Part shown: piece by piece, positions 27,439-36,322 of the stretch
Layout: each line of letters opens with the position of its first letter
Position numbering within the stretch: the stretch's first letter is position 1
Source: [Clostridium] fimetarium
GTDB lineage: Bacteria > Bacillota > Clostridia > Lachnospirales > Lachnospiraceae
DNA length: 64,000 bases
Direction: 5' to 3'
Assembly (NCBI RefSeq): GCF_900111235.1
Contig: NZ_FOJI01000014.1
Coordinates: forward strand, 48,247-112,246
Program-made: the position numbers and the translations under genes
Notes under the pieces: model-generated
Told to the model about the DNA's origin: nothing
The model's database searches: none
Seen by the model: the letters and a program-made list of their open reading frames with translations, nothing else

Positions 27439-28212
27439 TTACCAACCTACTCCATTTGGATTACCTGTTGGGCAATTCTGACTTCTTGGAATTAATGTAC
27501 AATCTGAAGTGCAATCTGTTGAGCAGTTAGATGTGCAGTTACTTGGTGCTACTGGTGTGGCAACTGTAGGCGTAGGTGTAACCACCACCTTAACAGCCGG
27601 TTGGCTCTCGCTTAAATAATCGTTGATACAATAGCCCTCTGTTCCATTAGATAGTCTAACTCTCACCCAATTCGTATCCTTCACTGTTGCAATGACTGTA
27701 ACTGCGTCTCGATACCCCACTGAGGTGATTAGACCTGCTTCTGTGCTATGATTATCCCTAATACTCAAGCTATCAGCTGTTATATATCTTATATAATCAC
27801 ATTCAAATAATATCTTTTCTGTTACTACTAGGCTAGACTTTACAATTGATGTATTTCCTGATATATCGGTGACTGTGTATGTAATTTCTTGAGTACCAAA
27901 AGTAGTGAAATCTGCTCCTGATACATTTAATTTACTTGTAATATCACCATCTATATTATCCAATGCAGATATTCCTAACATAAGGTCAATAGGCGTACCT
28001 TGCTCAGCCGACTTATCAGATACCCCAAGTATCTGTGGTTGTATTTTGTCGGCAACCGTTGCTATGGTAGTAGCACTAGCATTACTTTGCATTTCTACTA
28101 TACTTGAAATATTCTCATGTGCCTTCGTACTATAACAAGATACCATTCCAATAGTTGTCGCTCCTACCACTAATGTAGCAGCTCCAATTGCTATTTTTCT
28201 ATTTCTATTCAT
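27439..28212 (-). CDS. Lipoprotein with HYR/DUF5011 and SH3 domains and a Cys-rich tail (paralogue 2)
   Basis: 257 residues, built like its neighbour: signal with MVSC lipobox-like end, DUF5011 Ig-like domain, SH3 domain, short Thr-Pro linker, and a shorter tail SNCTSNCSTDCTSDC. The two proteins agree over most of the domains and differ mainly in the linker and the number of cysteine units, as expected for an expanding repeat. The same GGGGAG site and the same ATG context precede it. Both copies hold the polar core in a Gly-Tyr frame (26803 and 27713). Confidence 0.8.
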   Translation of the reverse strand: MNRNRKIAIGAATLVVGATTIGMVSCYSTKAHENISSIVEMQSNASATTIATVADKIQPQILGVSDKSAEQGTPIDLMLGISALDNIDGDITSKLNVSGADFTTFGTQEITYTVTDISGNTSIVKSSLVVTEKILFECDYIRYITADSLSIRDNHSTEAGLITSVGYRDAVTVIATVKDTNWVRVRLSNGTEGYCINDYLSESQPAVKVVVTPTPTVATPVAPSNCTSNCSTDCTSDCTLIPRSQNCPTGNPNGVGW

Positions 28213-28465
28213 TATTTATCTCCCCAAACAGTATTTTAAACTTAATAAAATCCCTCATGAACAATATGTAATTCTGCATACTATTTACCATTATATCCCT
28301 TATTGAAATAGAATACAATTCCATCTTTGGAAATATTTTCTACTAAGTGTAACTCATTTGAGTAATATATTCAAGATAGTTTTATGTCCACTTTTTACAT
28401 CTAATATTTTTTTCAATAAAGAAATACAATGTTAAGTAACATATAACGAAAGTGAGTACTAATTG

Positions 28466-28801
28466 ATGAGTGAAAATACCAACAGAGTTTTACTGAGAAT
28501 GCAAGAGCTATTAGCTGAGCGTGATTGGTCAATATACAAACTTGCTAAAGAATCTGATATCCCTTATTCAAGTGTTAATAATATCTTCATTCGGAATACA
28601 TGTCCCACTATAGTCTCACTTGAAAAAATCTGTAAAGGCTTCGATGTAACTCTTTCAGAATTCTTTTCATATGATACCCCAATCAAACAAAGAACTGATT
28701 TGTCTACTAAAGAACGAAAGATTATCCATAAATATAGAGAATTACCTCGTAACGATAAGAAGATATTAGAAGCCTACCTTGATGGACTTCTTAAGAAATA
28801 A
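28466..28801 (+). CDS. Xre-family regulator, 111 residues
   Basis: A plus-strand regulator placed divergently from the lipoprotein operon. Residues 6-66 are a Cro/C1-type helix-turn-helix (LLAERDWSIYKLAKESDIPYSS, then TIVSLEKICKGFDVTLSEFF). The C-terminal part (KERKIIHKYRELPRNDKKILEAYLDGLLKK) is a helical hairpin common in such proteins. Start set at ATG 28466; a TTG precedes it. The 250-base region between the divergent genes is the likely operator. The polar core at 28675 runs antisense to this gene yet keeps the element orientation. Confidence 0.85.
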   Translation: MSENTNRVLLRMQELLAERDWSIYKLAKESDIPYSSVNNIFIRNTCPTIVSLEKICKGFDVTLSEFFSYDTPIKQRTDLSTKERKIIHKYRELPRNDKKILEAYLDGLLKK

Positions 28802-28866
28802 TACATACAGAGTCTTCATATCTAAACGTTTAATGAATCTTGGTCAACTATTAAAGAATAACTCAA

Positions 28867-28904
28867 AAAGATAGGTAGAGCCGTTTATAGCTCTACCTAT
28901 CTTT
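28867..28904 (-). terminator. Strong terminator, minus-strand direction
   Basis: Perfect 15-base arms, AAAGATAGGTAGAGC and its complement, with TTTTTGAG following on the minus strand. It may also stop the plus-strand regulator transcript. The nearest minus-strand gene end is at 29424, over 500 bases away. Confidence 0.85.
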
Positions 28905-29423
28905 GTAAAAGGAAATAAAGGAAATCAATTGTTTTCTACTGCCTTATATTTAGTAGAAAACCTTTTACGTCTACATGAAAATATAAGTATAGTAGAATTT
29001 CTTCATAGGAAGAATTTATATTAATCAACATCTCTGCTGAATTAATAACATGAGGGTTATTACACCCTCTTAAATAAGATAATTTATAATGAACTTATTT
29101 TATGAATCTTACTGGAATCATAAACTAAGGAGTTGCCGTAGCAGGAAAGCGATGAGACTTTCCTGCTATCAATTAACATTTCATGGAGGTATGTATGAAT
29201 GAGTTATTCATAATACACTAACTATAATTCATCTCAAATATATACTAGCAAATAGGGATATTCTTAACTATTATTTTCTAACAACTAAGTGCTATATATG
29301 CACTGAGCAATTAAATACCCCATTATAAAGAACTTAATTTCACTTCATTTTTATTTGATACATTTTATATAATACTATCTAAAGCTTTAGTAGCATCAGG
29401 TACCTATTTACTGTTTATTCTTA
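28905..29423. other. Gene-free stretch with hairpins
   Basis: No convincing gene. Two hairpins stand out: GAGGGT/ACCCTC at 29052-29069 and an 11-base perfect stem TAGCAGGAAAG/CTTTCCTGCTA at 29139-29168, without a U run. With the strong minus-strand terminator at 28867-28904 this could be a small structured RNA or a long 3' untranslated region on the minus strand. The polar motif is at 29316. Confidence 0.4.
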
Positions 29424-30008
29424 CTATGGCAATAAAACATCAAGATCTTGACCACTCTCTAAAAGAAGTAATACCCATTCTGCAATTCTTGGATTCTCAT
29501 TTACATTATCTCTTAACCTTTCAATAGCCTGTGGAAATCCCATTTTTGCTTTCTTTAACAGATTGATTAAGTTGACGCCTAAATCATCAACTAATTCATC
29601 ATTATGTTTAATTATTTGACTAGCTGCCCATACTGCATCAAGTTGAACATCTACGCTATTATACTCATTTTTATCTTCACTGATATGGTTTTCAACCACA
29701 CCACCTTTATCATCTTCTGCACCCTCTGGCTTAAAATATGTACATTTTCTGGCTACTTTATATTCAACTAACTTTTTGTTCTTCTGAATAGTTCTTACAA
29801 ATCCAATAAGATTAAAAGAGCCATCTAATACAATTTTTCCATTTAATGCTGCCTCAATAATTTCGATAGAATAATCATAGATATATTCCCCATTTACTTT
29901 CATGTCCTCTTTGCCTGCAAGTATCTCCAATAAGATATCAGGTATTTCTTCGACACCCATGTAACTACCATAACTTACACTTTTTAATGTACTTCCCATA
30001 GAACTCAT
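29424..30008 (-). CDS. Hypothetical protein, 194 residues
   Basis: Not recognised. Soluble, mostly helical; acidic in the middle (EDDKGGVVENHISEDKNEYN) and ending in a Leu-rich helix pair (PRIAEWVLLLLESGQDLDVLLP). AAGGAG precedes the ATG by 9 bases. Its upstream region carries the shared minus-strand box ATCAAGTTCTTTAGG (about 30,150-30,170) seen before other element genes. Confidence 0.6.
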   Translation of the reverse strand: MSSMGSTLKSVSYGSYMGVEEIPDILLEILAGKEDMKVNGEYIYDYSIEIIEAALNGKIVLDGSFNLIGFVRTIQKNKKLVEYKVARKCTYFKPEGAEDDKGGVVENHISEDKNEYNSVDVQLDAVWAASQIIKHNDELVDDLGVNLINLLKKAKMGFPQAIERLRDNVNENPRIAEWVLLLLESGQDLDVLLP

Positions 30009-30214
30009 ATAATTAATCTCCTTTTAATAAACAAAATTGTAATTTCCTTTTACAAATAGTTTGTATTTGTATTGGCATTTCCAAATTCAACTGTATAAAC
30101 TATAGAAATCCTTAGAAGTAAATGGATAAAACTATGATAAAAGTAAAGCTAACCTAAAGAACTTGATTAACAAAAAATCAACTCAAGAATTCACACAATA
30201 AAAAAGAACCAAAT

Positions 30215-30243
30215 CAATTCTCAACTTGGTTCTAAATAATCTT
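30215..30243 (-). terminator. Terminator after the 465-residue gene
   Basis: Arms AGAACCAA and TTGGTTCT, followed by TTTTTATT on the minus strand. Confidence 0.8.
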
Positions 30244-30282
30244 AATCTCTGAAATTTTCATCTGTAAATATGCGTCTAAGCA

Positions 30283-31677
30283 CTATTCCGTAACATAGTA
30301 AGTACTATACTGGTACCATACACCATCACTATCTGTCACTATTGACTTACTTTCTTCATCCCACAACTTTATATCATAATGCTCATTTTCATCATCAGAT
30401 GTAATGTTTATAAACCATTGAAGAAGAGATGACCTGTAAGGTATATGTATCTTACATTTAACAGTTACTCTTGCAACTATTTTATTTCCATCAACAGCTG
30501 TTTTATCTTGTGTTGTATCTGCTGCTTTAAGTTTGCTTGGTAAAGTAGTTAAATCAGATTGATTTGGAATGGCACCATAAATATCATTTGCAATCTTCCA
30601 ATTTGCTGTGTCGTAAAAATCAACTACGAAATAATCGACTTTTACCTTCAATGTACTCATGTCATACTCAACATATCCATCATTTAACATGTCTGTCGTT
30701 GATGTGTATTGGGGTGAAATGTCTGTGGTTCTATGTCCTAGTGAGCTAGATGAAGCACCACCATTTCCATCATCATAAACATTTGTTGCTATGCAACCTT
30801 CTGCAGATGCATATGTTTTGTTTATATCAATAGAAGTACTTGTTAATGGATCTAATCCACACTTACTGAACCTTATCATCTGCTCTAGATTTGATAATAC
30901 TGTAGGCTTCAGCACCTCAATTGGTATGTATGTTACACCCATTGATGCAGGGGTAAGGTAGTATACTGAATTATTTGTTCCCTGATGAGCTGTTGTAGTG
31001 AAATTATCATTAGTTATCTGACTTGTAACTTCATTGTAAGGATTTAATCGTAGCCCCATTTGAGTTAATGTGGGAACTGTCTCATTTACTGGTGTCCATG
31101 AATTTTCGTTTTTCTGCTTACACGCAATATTTGAAGTAATCTTATACCCCACTTTAGTATAAAACTCTAAAAAGTTTGTATTAGTGACCTGTCTCTTACT
31201 ACCACCAATGATACTTATATCTGATGAGTTATTTGCCCATTTTAAATCAGCGTTACTATAATCTGTTCCTACTTTTCCAAATAGATATTCGAAAATATTC
31301 TCTGAGGTCTTCCCACTAGCATACATATTGTAATCTGTTTGGCTTTCAGGAAAAGCACCATTTTGATTATAATACATTGACATCAAATAAATATTTCCTG
31401 TTATCCAATTGCCATCTCTATATACTTTAGTTGTTGCATATAAAAGTTTGGATTTATCAATTGATGTAGCCTGTGATGAAATTGCCGTATTAAATTTATC
31501 AGAAAAGAACTCCTCTGAGCCAGTACTTAAATTTATTGCAGATTCAACTGCTAGATCAAAATTGGTCATCAACCGCTGTGTGGTTCGATTAAATGTTGCA
31601 TACTCCATATACAATGAGAGCAAACACATAAACATAAAATTGAGCAAAATTATTGTAAGAAAATTTCTATACTTCAT
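30283..31677 (-). CDS. Membrane-anchored extracellular protein, 464 residues
   Basis: Start at ATG 31677 (MKYRNFLTIILLNFM), 5 bases after GGGAGAGG. One N-terminal span (about 5-25) then a large Ser/Thr/Asn/Tyr-rich outer domain, in the manner of minor pilins or pseudopilin-like surface proteins, followed by no second span. No family can be named. It is followed on the message map (upstream) by two tiny membrane proteins at 31754-32169, and all three may make one surface structure; that is inference. The polar core is at 31145 and a near variant at 31052. Confidence 0.65.
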   Translation of the reverse strand: MKYRNFLTIILLNFMFMCLLSLYMEYATFNRTTQRLMTNFDLAVESAINLSTGSEEFFSDKFNTAISSQATSIDKSKLLYATTKVYRDGNWITGNIYLMSMYYNQNGAFPESQTDYNMYASGKTSENIFEYLFGKVGTDYSNADLKWANNSSDISIIGGSKRQVTNTNFLEFYTKVGYKITSNIACKQKNENSWTPVNETVPTLTQMGLRLNPYNEVTSQITNDNFTTTAHQGTNNSVYYLTPASMGVTYIPIEVLKPTVLSNLEQMIRFSKCGLDPLTSTSIDINKTYASAEGCIATNVYDDGNGGASSSSLGHRTTDISPQYTSTTDMLNDGYVEYDMSTLKVKVDYFVVDFYDTANWKIANDIYGAIPNQSDLTTLPSKLKAADTTQDKTAVDGNKIVARVTVKCKIHIPYRSSLLQWFINITSDDENEHYDIKLWDEESKSIVTDSDGVWYQYSTYYVTE

Positions 31678-31753
31678 AAGTTCCTCTCCCTTCAATCAAT
31701 GTAACTAGAATAACCAGTTTTACTAAAATTATTGACTAGAACACACTCTCAAC

Positions 31754-31888
31754 TTACCAATGTTGCCCATCAAAACTTTCGCAATTACTTTTATTCTTTC
31801 TATCTTCTGGTGCTTGTACAAATACCCCATTTAAGAATAAACGTATTTTAGATATTAGTTTTAATCGCTTCTTAATAAACTTACTCAT
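31754..31888 (-). CDS. Tiny basic protein, 44 residues
   Basis: MSKFIKKRLKLISKIRLFLN is the start, with a basic amphipathic helix, then a short polar tail. AAGGAG lies 8 bases before the ATG, in a context (AAAGGAGTGATAACT) almost the same as that of the next gene upstream (AAAGGAGTGATGACA), which supports translation. The polar motif at 31823 codes Asn-Gly-Val. Too short to assign. Confidence 0.5.
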   Translation of the reverse strand: MSKFIKKRLKLISKIRLFLNGVFVQAPEDRKNKSNCESFDGQHW

Positions 31889-31920
31889 AGTTATCACTCC
31901 TTTATAATTTATTATTTGAT

Positions 31921-32169
31921 TTAATTAACATTAATATCAAATCCTCCGCTCCCAGAATTACTATTATTTTGAGCCTCTGGTTCACCATATCTCGATAATA
32001 GTTCTTCTCCTTCTCCGTGCGTATTTGCCCAATTTTTATTTATTTCAACTGCAATAGCATTGTAGGAAGTCTGAAGGAAACCTCCATCATTAAACATTAT
32101 TTGCCAGCCTATAAATACAAATACTAATACTGCGATAATTAAGAAAATCTTTTTTACAAACTCATTCAT
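31921..32169 (-). CDS. Small single-span membrane protein, 82 residues
   Basis: Start at ATG 32169 (MNEFVKKIFLIIAV), 8 bases after AAAGGAG. A hydrophobic stretch at about 8-27 (IFLIIAVLVFVFIGWQIMF) after a short basic start, then an acidic Asn/Ser/Gly-rich tail ending in SGSGGFDINVN. The plan resembles small prepilin-like or conjugation membrane proteins. It leads a run of surface-type genes on the minus strand. Confidence 0.6.
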   Translation of the reverse strand: MNEFVKKIFLIIAVLVFVFIGWQIMFNDGGFLQTSYNAIAVEINKNWANTHGEGEELLSRYGEPEAQNNSNSGSGGFDINVN

Positions 32170-32790
32170 TGTCATCACTCCTTTCTATATTAAAATAGTT
32201 TTACTAATTTAATTAACTCATAAAAGTATAATAACTATAAATCATCTATCCTTTTAAATTAACCTATGCAATTATATGTACTCTCATATATAAAATGAAA
32301 CTAATCCAATTTCTGAAAATATAAGTATTAATCACTAAAATTAAAAAGTGAATTCACCAATTCACTTATGGCTTAAAAATAATGAATAATCAACATAAAA
32401 CTCACAAATTGCTAGAGAACTTAACTTACTAGAAGTTGTCTGCTACTTTTCGTCTAATATTAAGCAAAAGAAAAAGACCTAACTGATTTCTCAATTAGAT
32501 CTCTTCTTCAACATTATCAATTATCAGCAAAGGTTAGTCGCACTTTACACAATGTATGGCTATCGCTACCTTACATTATGCTTATTTATTAAAGCTTTGG
32601 TAGTTAGATATATTACAACATGTAATGTAACCTATCATTTCAGATATCCAATATCCTGTGATCGATATTAGGTAACTGTAATAAATAATAAAGCTATTAT
32701 CCATGAGTAAGTATCTGCTTTACATATACCAACTCACATATATTATTGAAAATTATAATTATCTGAAGTAGATATAAATCCTGATCGTAA
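32170..32790. other. Gene-free stretch with a minus-strand terminator
   Basis: A hairpin at 32476-32503 (AGACCTAACTGA with its partner, then TTTTTC on the minus strand) lies about 290 bases after the end of the 148-residue gene, which is far for its own terminator. A 40-codon minus-strand frame near 32,590-32,710 lacks a ribosome site. The minus-strand box AAGTTCTCTAG is at 32,410-32,430. A short RNA here is possible but not shown. Confidence 0.35.
32476..32503 (-). terminator. Terminator, minus strand
   Basis: Arms of about 12 bases with G-U pairs and a T run on the minus strand. The transcript it ends is not clear. Confidence 0.6.
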
Positions 32791-33237
32791 CTATTCACCT
32801 GACATTGATCTATGAATAGCCTTCAGAACTCCTTTGTAATCTATATTTTTATAAGGCAGAGCATCTTTATAATATTCAAAACAACTATCAATATTGATGG
32901 CTGATAGACCTACTGAATCAGCCTCTAAACAGATTATGGCAATAAAATCATAGATAGCTCTTACTATCTCTGGAGTACGATAATCTATTTTGCAACCATA
33001 CTCTTTTACAAAATGATTTATTAATGGTCGTGACTTCAGAACTAGTTCTTTAAAGTCAAGATAATACTCCCCATCTTCATTTTCTGTCTTCAGCTCTGTT
33101 GGTAAAACTGTTACTATCATTCCATTCTCTACAACCCTACAAGCTACTATTAAAGGAGTAATTTCTAATAAACCATAGCTTATATGTACTCCACCAGATT
33201 TTGCTACAATCAAAGTCCAATTTAATAAACTAATCAT
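32791..33237 (-). CDS. Hypothetical protein in the amidoligase operon, 148 residues
   Basis: Not recognised. Soluble and helical, with Cys, Tyr and acidic residues spread through it. It overlaps the 65-residue gene upstream by 8 bases, so it is the third gene of a tight operon with the amidoligase. In amidoligase neighbourhoods elsewhere a cyclotransferase or amidotransferase is common; I see neither signature here. Confidence 0.6.
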   Translation of the reverse strand: MISLLNWTLIVAKSGGVHISYGLLEITPLIVACRVVENGMIVTVLPTELKTENEDGEYYLDFKELVLKSRPLINHFVKEYGCKIDYRTPEIVRAIYDFIAIICLEADSVGLSAINIDSCFEYYKDALPYKNIDYKGVLKAIHRSMSGE

Positions 33238-33427
33238 TCTGCTTCACTCCCTTCCATAAGGATATCCATTTGTCTAAGTTCCTCTCAAAGTCAACGTCTT
33301 CTATATCAGATACCCCATTTGTTTGGTTAACTGTTGCTATTAATTGTCCTAATCTAAAATCAGGATATGCTTTCCAAGCTTCTTCTATCTTGCCTAATAT
33401 TCTATTGATTCTTTCATTGTCACTCAT
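33230..33427 (-). CDS. Small protein in the amidoligase operon, 65 residues
   Basis: MSDNERINRILGKIEEAWKA is the start, a helical protein ending in EDVDFERNLDKWISLWKG. AAAGGTAG precedes the ATG. It begins 4 bases after the amidoligase stop and overlaps the next gene, which supports translation. It could be the substrate or a partner of the ligase, but this is speculation. The polar motif at 33311 codes Asn-Gly-Val. Confidence 0.6.
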   Translation of the reverse strand: MSDNERINRILGKIEEAWKAYPDFRLGQLIATVNQTNGVSDIEDVDFERNLDKWISLWKGVKQND

Positions 33428-33431
33428 ATGC

Positions 33432-34319
33432 TTATACTACCTTTCGTTTACGATTATGATCTTCAGGTTGAGCAAAAGAACTATCACCATCTAAATACAT
33501 AATCAGATGTTTTCTACAATTAGAAAACTCATCTCCTTTTAAGCCTAATCTATTAAGCCAACACCTAAACTCATATCGTTCATTAGTCATTTTATTTCTT
33601 CTTGGAACCACTCTGCTCATATTCATAGCTTTGCAACACAATGCCAAACTAAATACAATATAACTACGGACTAAACCTGCATGAAAAGTAGAATTAAATA
33701 ATCGTAACTCAATTCCCTTTTTATCCCATAGAGACTCAAGATTTAACATTTTGTACCTAGTACCACATTCTACGCTCCATACATCTTCCAATTCTTGAAC
33801 TGTATTGATAGTATTTTTATTTATGGCTTTAATTAAACTCTCCTCTACTTTGGCACAGTATCTGAATAATCTATCATCTGGTATTTGAAAAGCTTTAATT
33901 ATTAACTCTTCTTTTTGTAGCATTAAATTCAATAGATTTCTTAAGCTTTGTGGTGTCTGGTCATCTGCTCTAATATGAACATGTATGCCACATTTTTCAG
34001 AAGTGTCTGCACCTGCTCTTTTTAAAGCTCTTATAATATTTTGAAGTAACGGTATATCCTGATACCCTAAAATAGGTGTTACCATCTCACATTGATAGCT
34101 CCTATCTGCATCGTATACGATACCATTTATTTTCTTCTTCGATGAAATACTCGAATCACCTTTCACATCCCACTGCCTACCTTCAGAATCAATCATATCC
34201 TCATCATGTAGAATGTTAATTATTACTCGCATAGCTTGTTCCCTGGTAATAAAGGTAAATTCAAGCTCTAAACCAAACTCTTGAGCTTTCATGTTGTCTA
34301 AATACTCATAATCCATCAT
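33432..34319 (-). CDS. Putative amidoligase (Amidoligase_2, COOH-NH2 ligase fold)
   Basis: 295 residues. Family signs: GLELEFTF near the start, the CGIHVHIRADD motif in the middle, and RYKMLNLESLWDKKGIELRLFNST, a strand-loop with the RxxxLN and ELRLFNST conserved residues of the amidoligase group related to glutamine synthetase and gamma-glutamyl-cysteine ligase. Such enzymes form amide bonds on peptides or the cell wall and occur often on mobile elements. ATP- and metal-binding Glu and His are present. AAAGGAGG is 15 bases from the ATG, a rather wide gap, so the start may differ slightly. First gene of a three-gene operon. Confidence 0.82.
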   Translation of the reverse strand: MMDYEYLDNMKAQEFGLELEFTFITREQAMRVIINILHDEDMIDSEGRQWDVKGDSSISSKKKINGIVYDADRSYQCEMVTPILGYQDIPLLQNIIRALKRAGADTSEKCGIHVHIRADDQTPQSLRNLLNLMLQKEELIIKAFQIPDDRLFRYCAKVEESLIKAINKNTINTVQELEDVWSVECGTRYKMLNLESLWDKKGIELRLFNSTFHAGLVRSYIVFSLALCCKAMNMSRVVPRRNKMTNERYEFRCWLNRLGLKGDEFSNCRKHLIMYLDGDSSFAQPEDHNRKRKVV

Positions 34320-34525
34320 AGTGTGTTTTTAAAGCCTCCTTTCGTATGTATACTGCTTTATTGTGTGCTTTAAACCGACTTCAACTGATTTATGTTAACT
34401 CTTACAGGTGTCGATGTGTGTTTTATTTATTCGTAATTTCACCAAATTGTATCGATAGTATTTAGTACATTCAACAATTCAAATACCCCATTTGTACTAA
34501 ATGCTTTACTTATTTGAAAATGAAA

Positions 34526-34560
34526 AGGCAATCATTGTCTAGTACTTACAATGATTGCCT
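34526..34560 (-). terminator. Strong hairpin terminator near the amidoligase start
   Basis: Perfect arms AGGCAATCATTGT and its complement, followed by TTTTCATTTTC on the minus strand. It lies between the amidoligase and the 114-residue gene. The polar motif follows at 34484. Confidence 0.8.
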
Positions 34561-34687
34561 ACAAAAGAATTCGTACTTGTCTTAAATAATGTTAAACCTG
34601 TAAAGATCTGTATCGCTGCAGCATCTAGTAAATGTTCGCCCGTTTATAGAAAAAGCCTCTAGTTTTTAGACTGAAGACTCTTTTCGA

Positions 34688-35032
34688 CTATATAGTAGGA
34701 TACTCAGCATAGCTTAAACCATAATAATAATTAAACAGTTCTGCGTATTCCTGAGGACTAACATAGTCTTGATTAATTAATTGGTTATCGAATGCAACAA
34801 ATGCAAATGCATCTTCCAACGATTCAATCGTGCAAATTACAAATACATCCTGTCCTGAAGCTTTTCTGCCTCGTGCCTCATCTAATATCTCCTGCTTTGA
34901 TAAATCACTATTGATATATTCAGCTTTTGTAATACTGTAGCCTTCACGTTCCACTGCTTGTAATAATACCCATTGGTTCGGATATTTTTTAAAGCACTGT
35001 TCATTAGTTAATATTTCGCCCACTTTTGCCAC
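34688..35032 (-). CDS. Hypothetical protein, 114 residues
   Basis: GTG start (an alternative GTG three codons on fits the ribosome site better). KYPNQWVLLQAVEREG followed by SKQEILDEARGRKASGQDVFV and a helix-rich tail; such short KYPNxWVL proteins occur on many mobile elements as hypothetical proteins. No domain recognised. It stands alone between two terminators. Confidence 0.55.
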   Translation of the reverse strand: MAKVGEILTNEQCFKKYPNQWVLLQAVEREGYSITKAEYINSDLSKQEILDEARGRKASGQDVFVICTIESLEDAFAFVAFDNQLINQDYVSPQEYAELFNYYYGLSYAEYPTI

Positions 35033-35216
35033 CGCCTTCCATAGTTTTCGCCTTTTTTTGACGATACGTTATGTTACATAATGTCTCAATTTTTTTCAAG
35101 TGGCTCTTGGAAAATAATTAAAATTCCTTACTTTTTAAGGCTTGTAAACGGTTTGCAGGACTTCTTTAAAAGAATGTAGGAGTTATAACGATGTATGGGA
35201 ATAGAGCATTAAAAAA

Positions 35217-35244
35217 GCTTGTTGGAGCATCTACCCCAACAAGC
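35217..35244 (-). terminator. Terminator after the 355-residue gene, with motif in the loop
   Basis: Arms GCTTGTTGG and CCAACAAGC, with TTTTTT on the minus strand. The loop holds a polar-motif core (TACCCC at 35232). Confidence 0.85.
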
Positions 35245-35254
35245 CTTAAAAACC

Positions 35255-36322
35255 TTATAAGCTTAAGAACTCTTTATTTGCTGCACTTTTACCTTTATTG
35301 TAATCCATATGATACTTCTCATATAAAGGCATAAGATTATATCTCTGAACAGAATAAGCATTGTTTTTATATTCTTCTAAAATAGTATCTATCACCTTTC
35401 TCTCAGAAATGCTCTGCATAATCAATTGCTGAAATTTCAGTTCAAATCTGCCACGCATATCGTTAATTGGATTATACGCGAATTCGCCATAATATTTCTC
35501 CTCATATGCTCGCTGTTCCTGAAGTCCCTCTAACTCGGTTGTAAATTCCTTAGATAAAAATAACTCATTTCTACTTCCTATCTTAATAGTATAATTTTTA
35601 CCATTTGGATCCTGTAATTCCTTAATATCAGCGTCAGATAGAATTTTAGGATTTTCTTTAATTACAAATCCAAAATGACCGTTTTTCATCATAGAAACAT
35701 GATTTGCATAAATTTTGTTTTTTTGATTCAAAGCTGTGGAAGCCGCTCTTAAACTCTCATTTGTAATCAAATTTAAGCTAATTTGCTTATGATCTACTTC
35801 CTCACCAACGCTAACGCTAAAAGCATTATGCAATTTAAAAGGTTTAGAATTTAGTGTTACATATGTTACACATCTTGTACCATCACCTGTGCCTACCTTC
35901 AAACAAATTGCATTAAGTTTACGTAACCCCAGTTTTTCAAAAATACTTTTGCTGATAATAAGTCTACAACAACGTATGTAATTACTAAAATAACACTCAG
36001 CATAAACATAATCTGAATCTGCTTTGATAAAGTAAAATGTTGTGTTTTTAAAACCATCTTTCATATCGCCTTCAACCTTAACTACTTCAAACCCTCTTGC
36101 AACCATGTCTTTTTTATCGACTAATTCAGACACGCTGCAAAGCGCTGTACCTGTACTCATCTTTGCATTTTCATAATGATCAGCTAATAATTCGTTAATA
36201 TTTAAGGTTGCACGATCTATTACTACTTCTTCACTTCTTAAAGCTTTTGACTCTTTCAAAAACTCACCTAATAAATGACTTCTTCTAGCTGCTTTAACTG
36301 ATACTACTTCTTGTGTACTCAT
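35255..36322 (-). CDS. Hypothetical protein, 355 residues
   Basis: Not recognised. A soluble protein with alternating helices and strands and no signal peptide. Basic patches and a Lys/Arg-rich end (GKSAANKEFLSL) leave DNA or RNA binding open. GGAGG lies 8 bases before the ATG. It follows the helicase/211-residue genes, with its own terminator, and belongs by position to the same neighbourhood. Confidence 0.55.
   Translation of the reverse strand: MSTQEVVSVKAARRSHLLGEFLKESKALRSEEVVIDRATLNINELLADHYENAKMSTGTALCSVSELVDKKDMVARGFEVVKVEGDMKDGFKNTTFYFIKADSDYVYAECYFSNYIRCCRLIISKSIFEKLGLRKLNAICLKVGTGDGTRCVTYVTLNSKPFKLHNAFSVSVGEEVDHKQISLNLITNESLRAASTALNQKNKIYANHVSMMKNGHFGFVIKENPKILSDADIKELQDPNGKNYTIKIGSRNELFLSKEFTTELEGLQEQRAYEEKYYGEFAYNPINDMRGRFELKFQQLIMQSISERKVIDTILEEYKNNAYSVQRYNLMPLYEKYHMDYNKGKSAANKEFLSL

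Larger units (their letters stand above)
26155..28212 (-). repeat. Tandem duplication of a lipoprotein-plus-small-gene cassette
   Basis: Two lipoprotein genes (27439-28212 and 26460-27287) are clear paralogues, with the same start region and the same ribosome site. Each is followed by the 92-residue gene or its shortened copy. The unit length, measured from the two ATG codons at 27413 and 26433, is 980 bases. Confidence 0.85.

Noticed and set aside
32587..32706. 40-codon minus-strand frame in the 32-kb spacer
   Set aside because: No ribosome site and no recognisable sequence.
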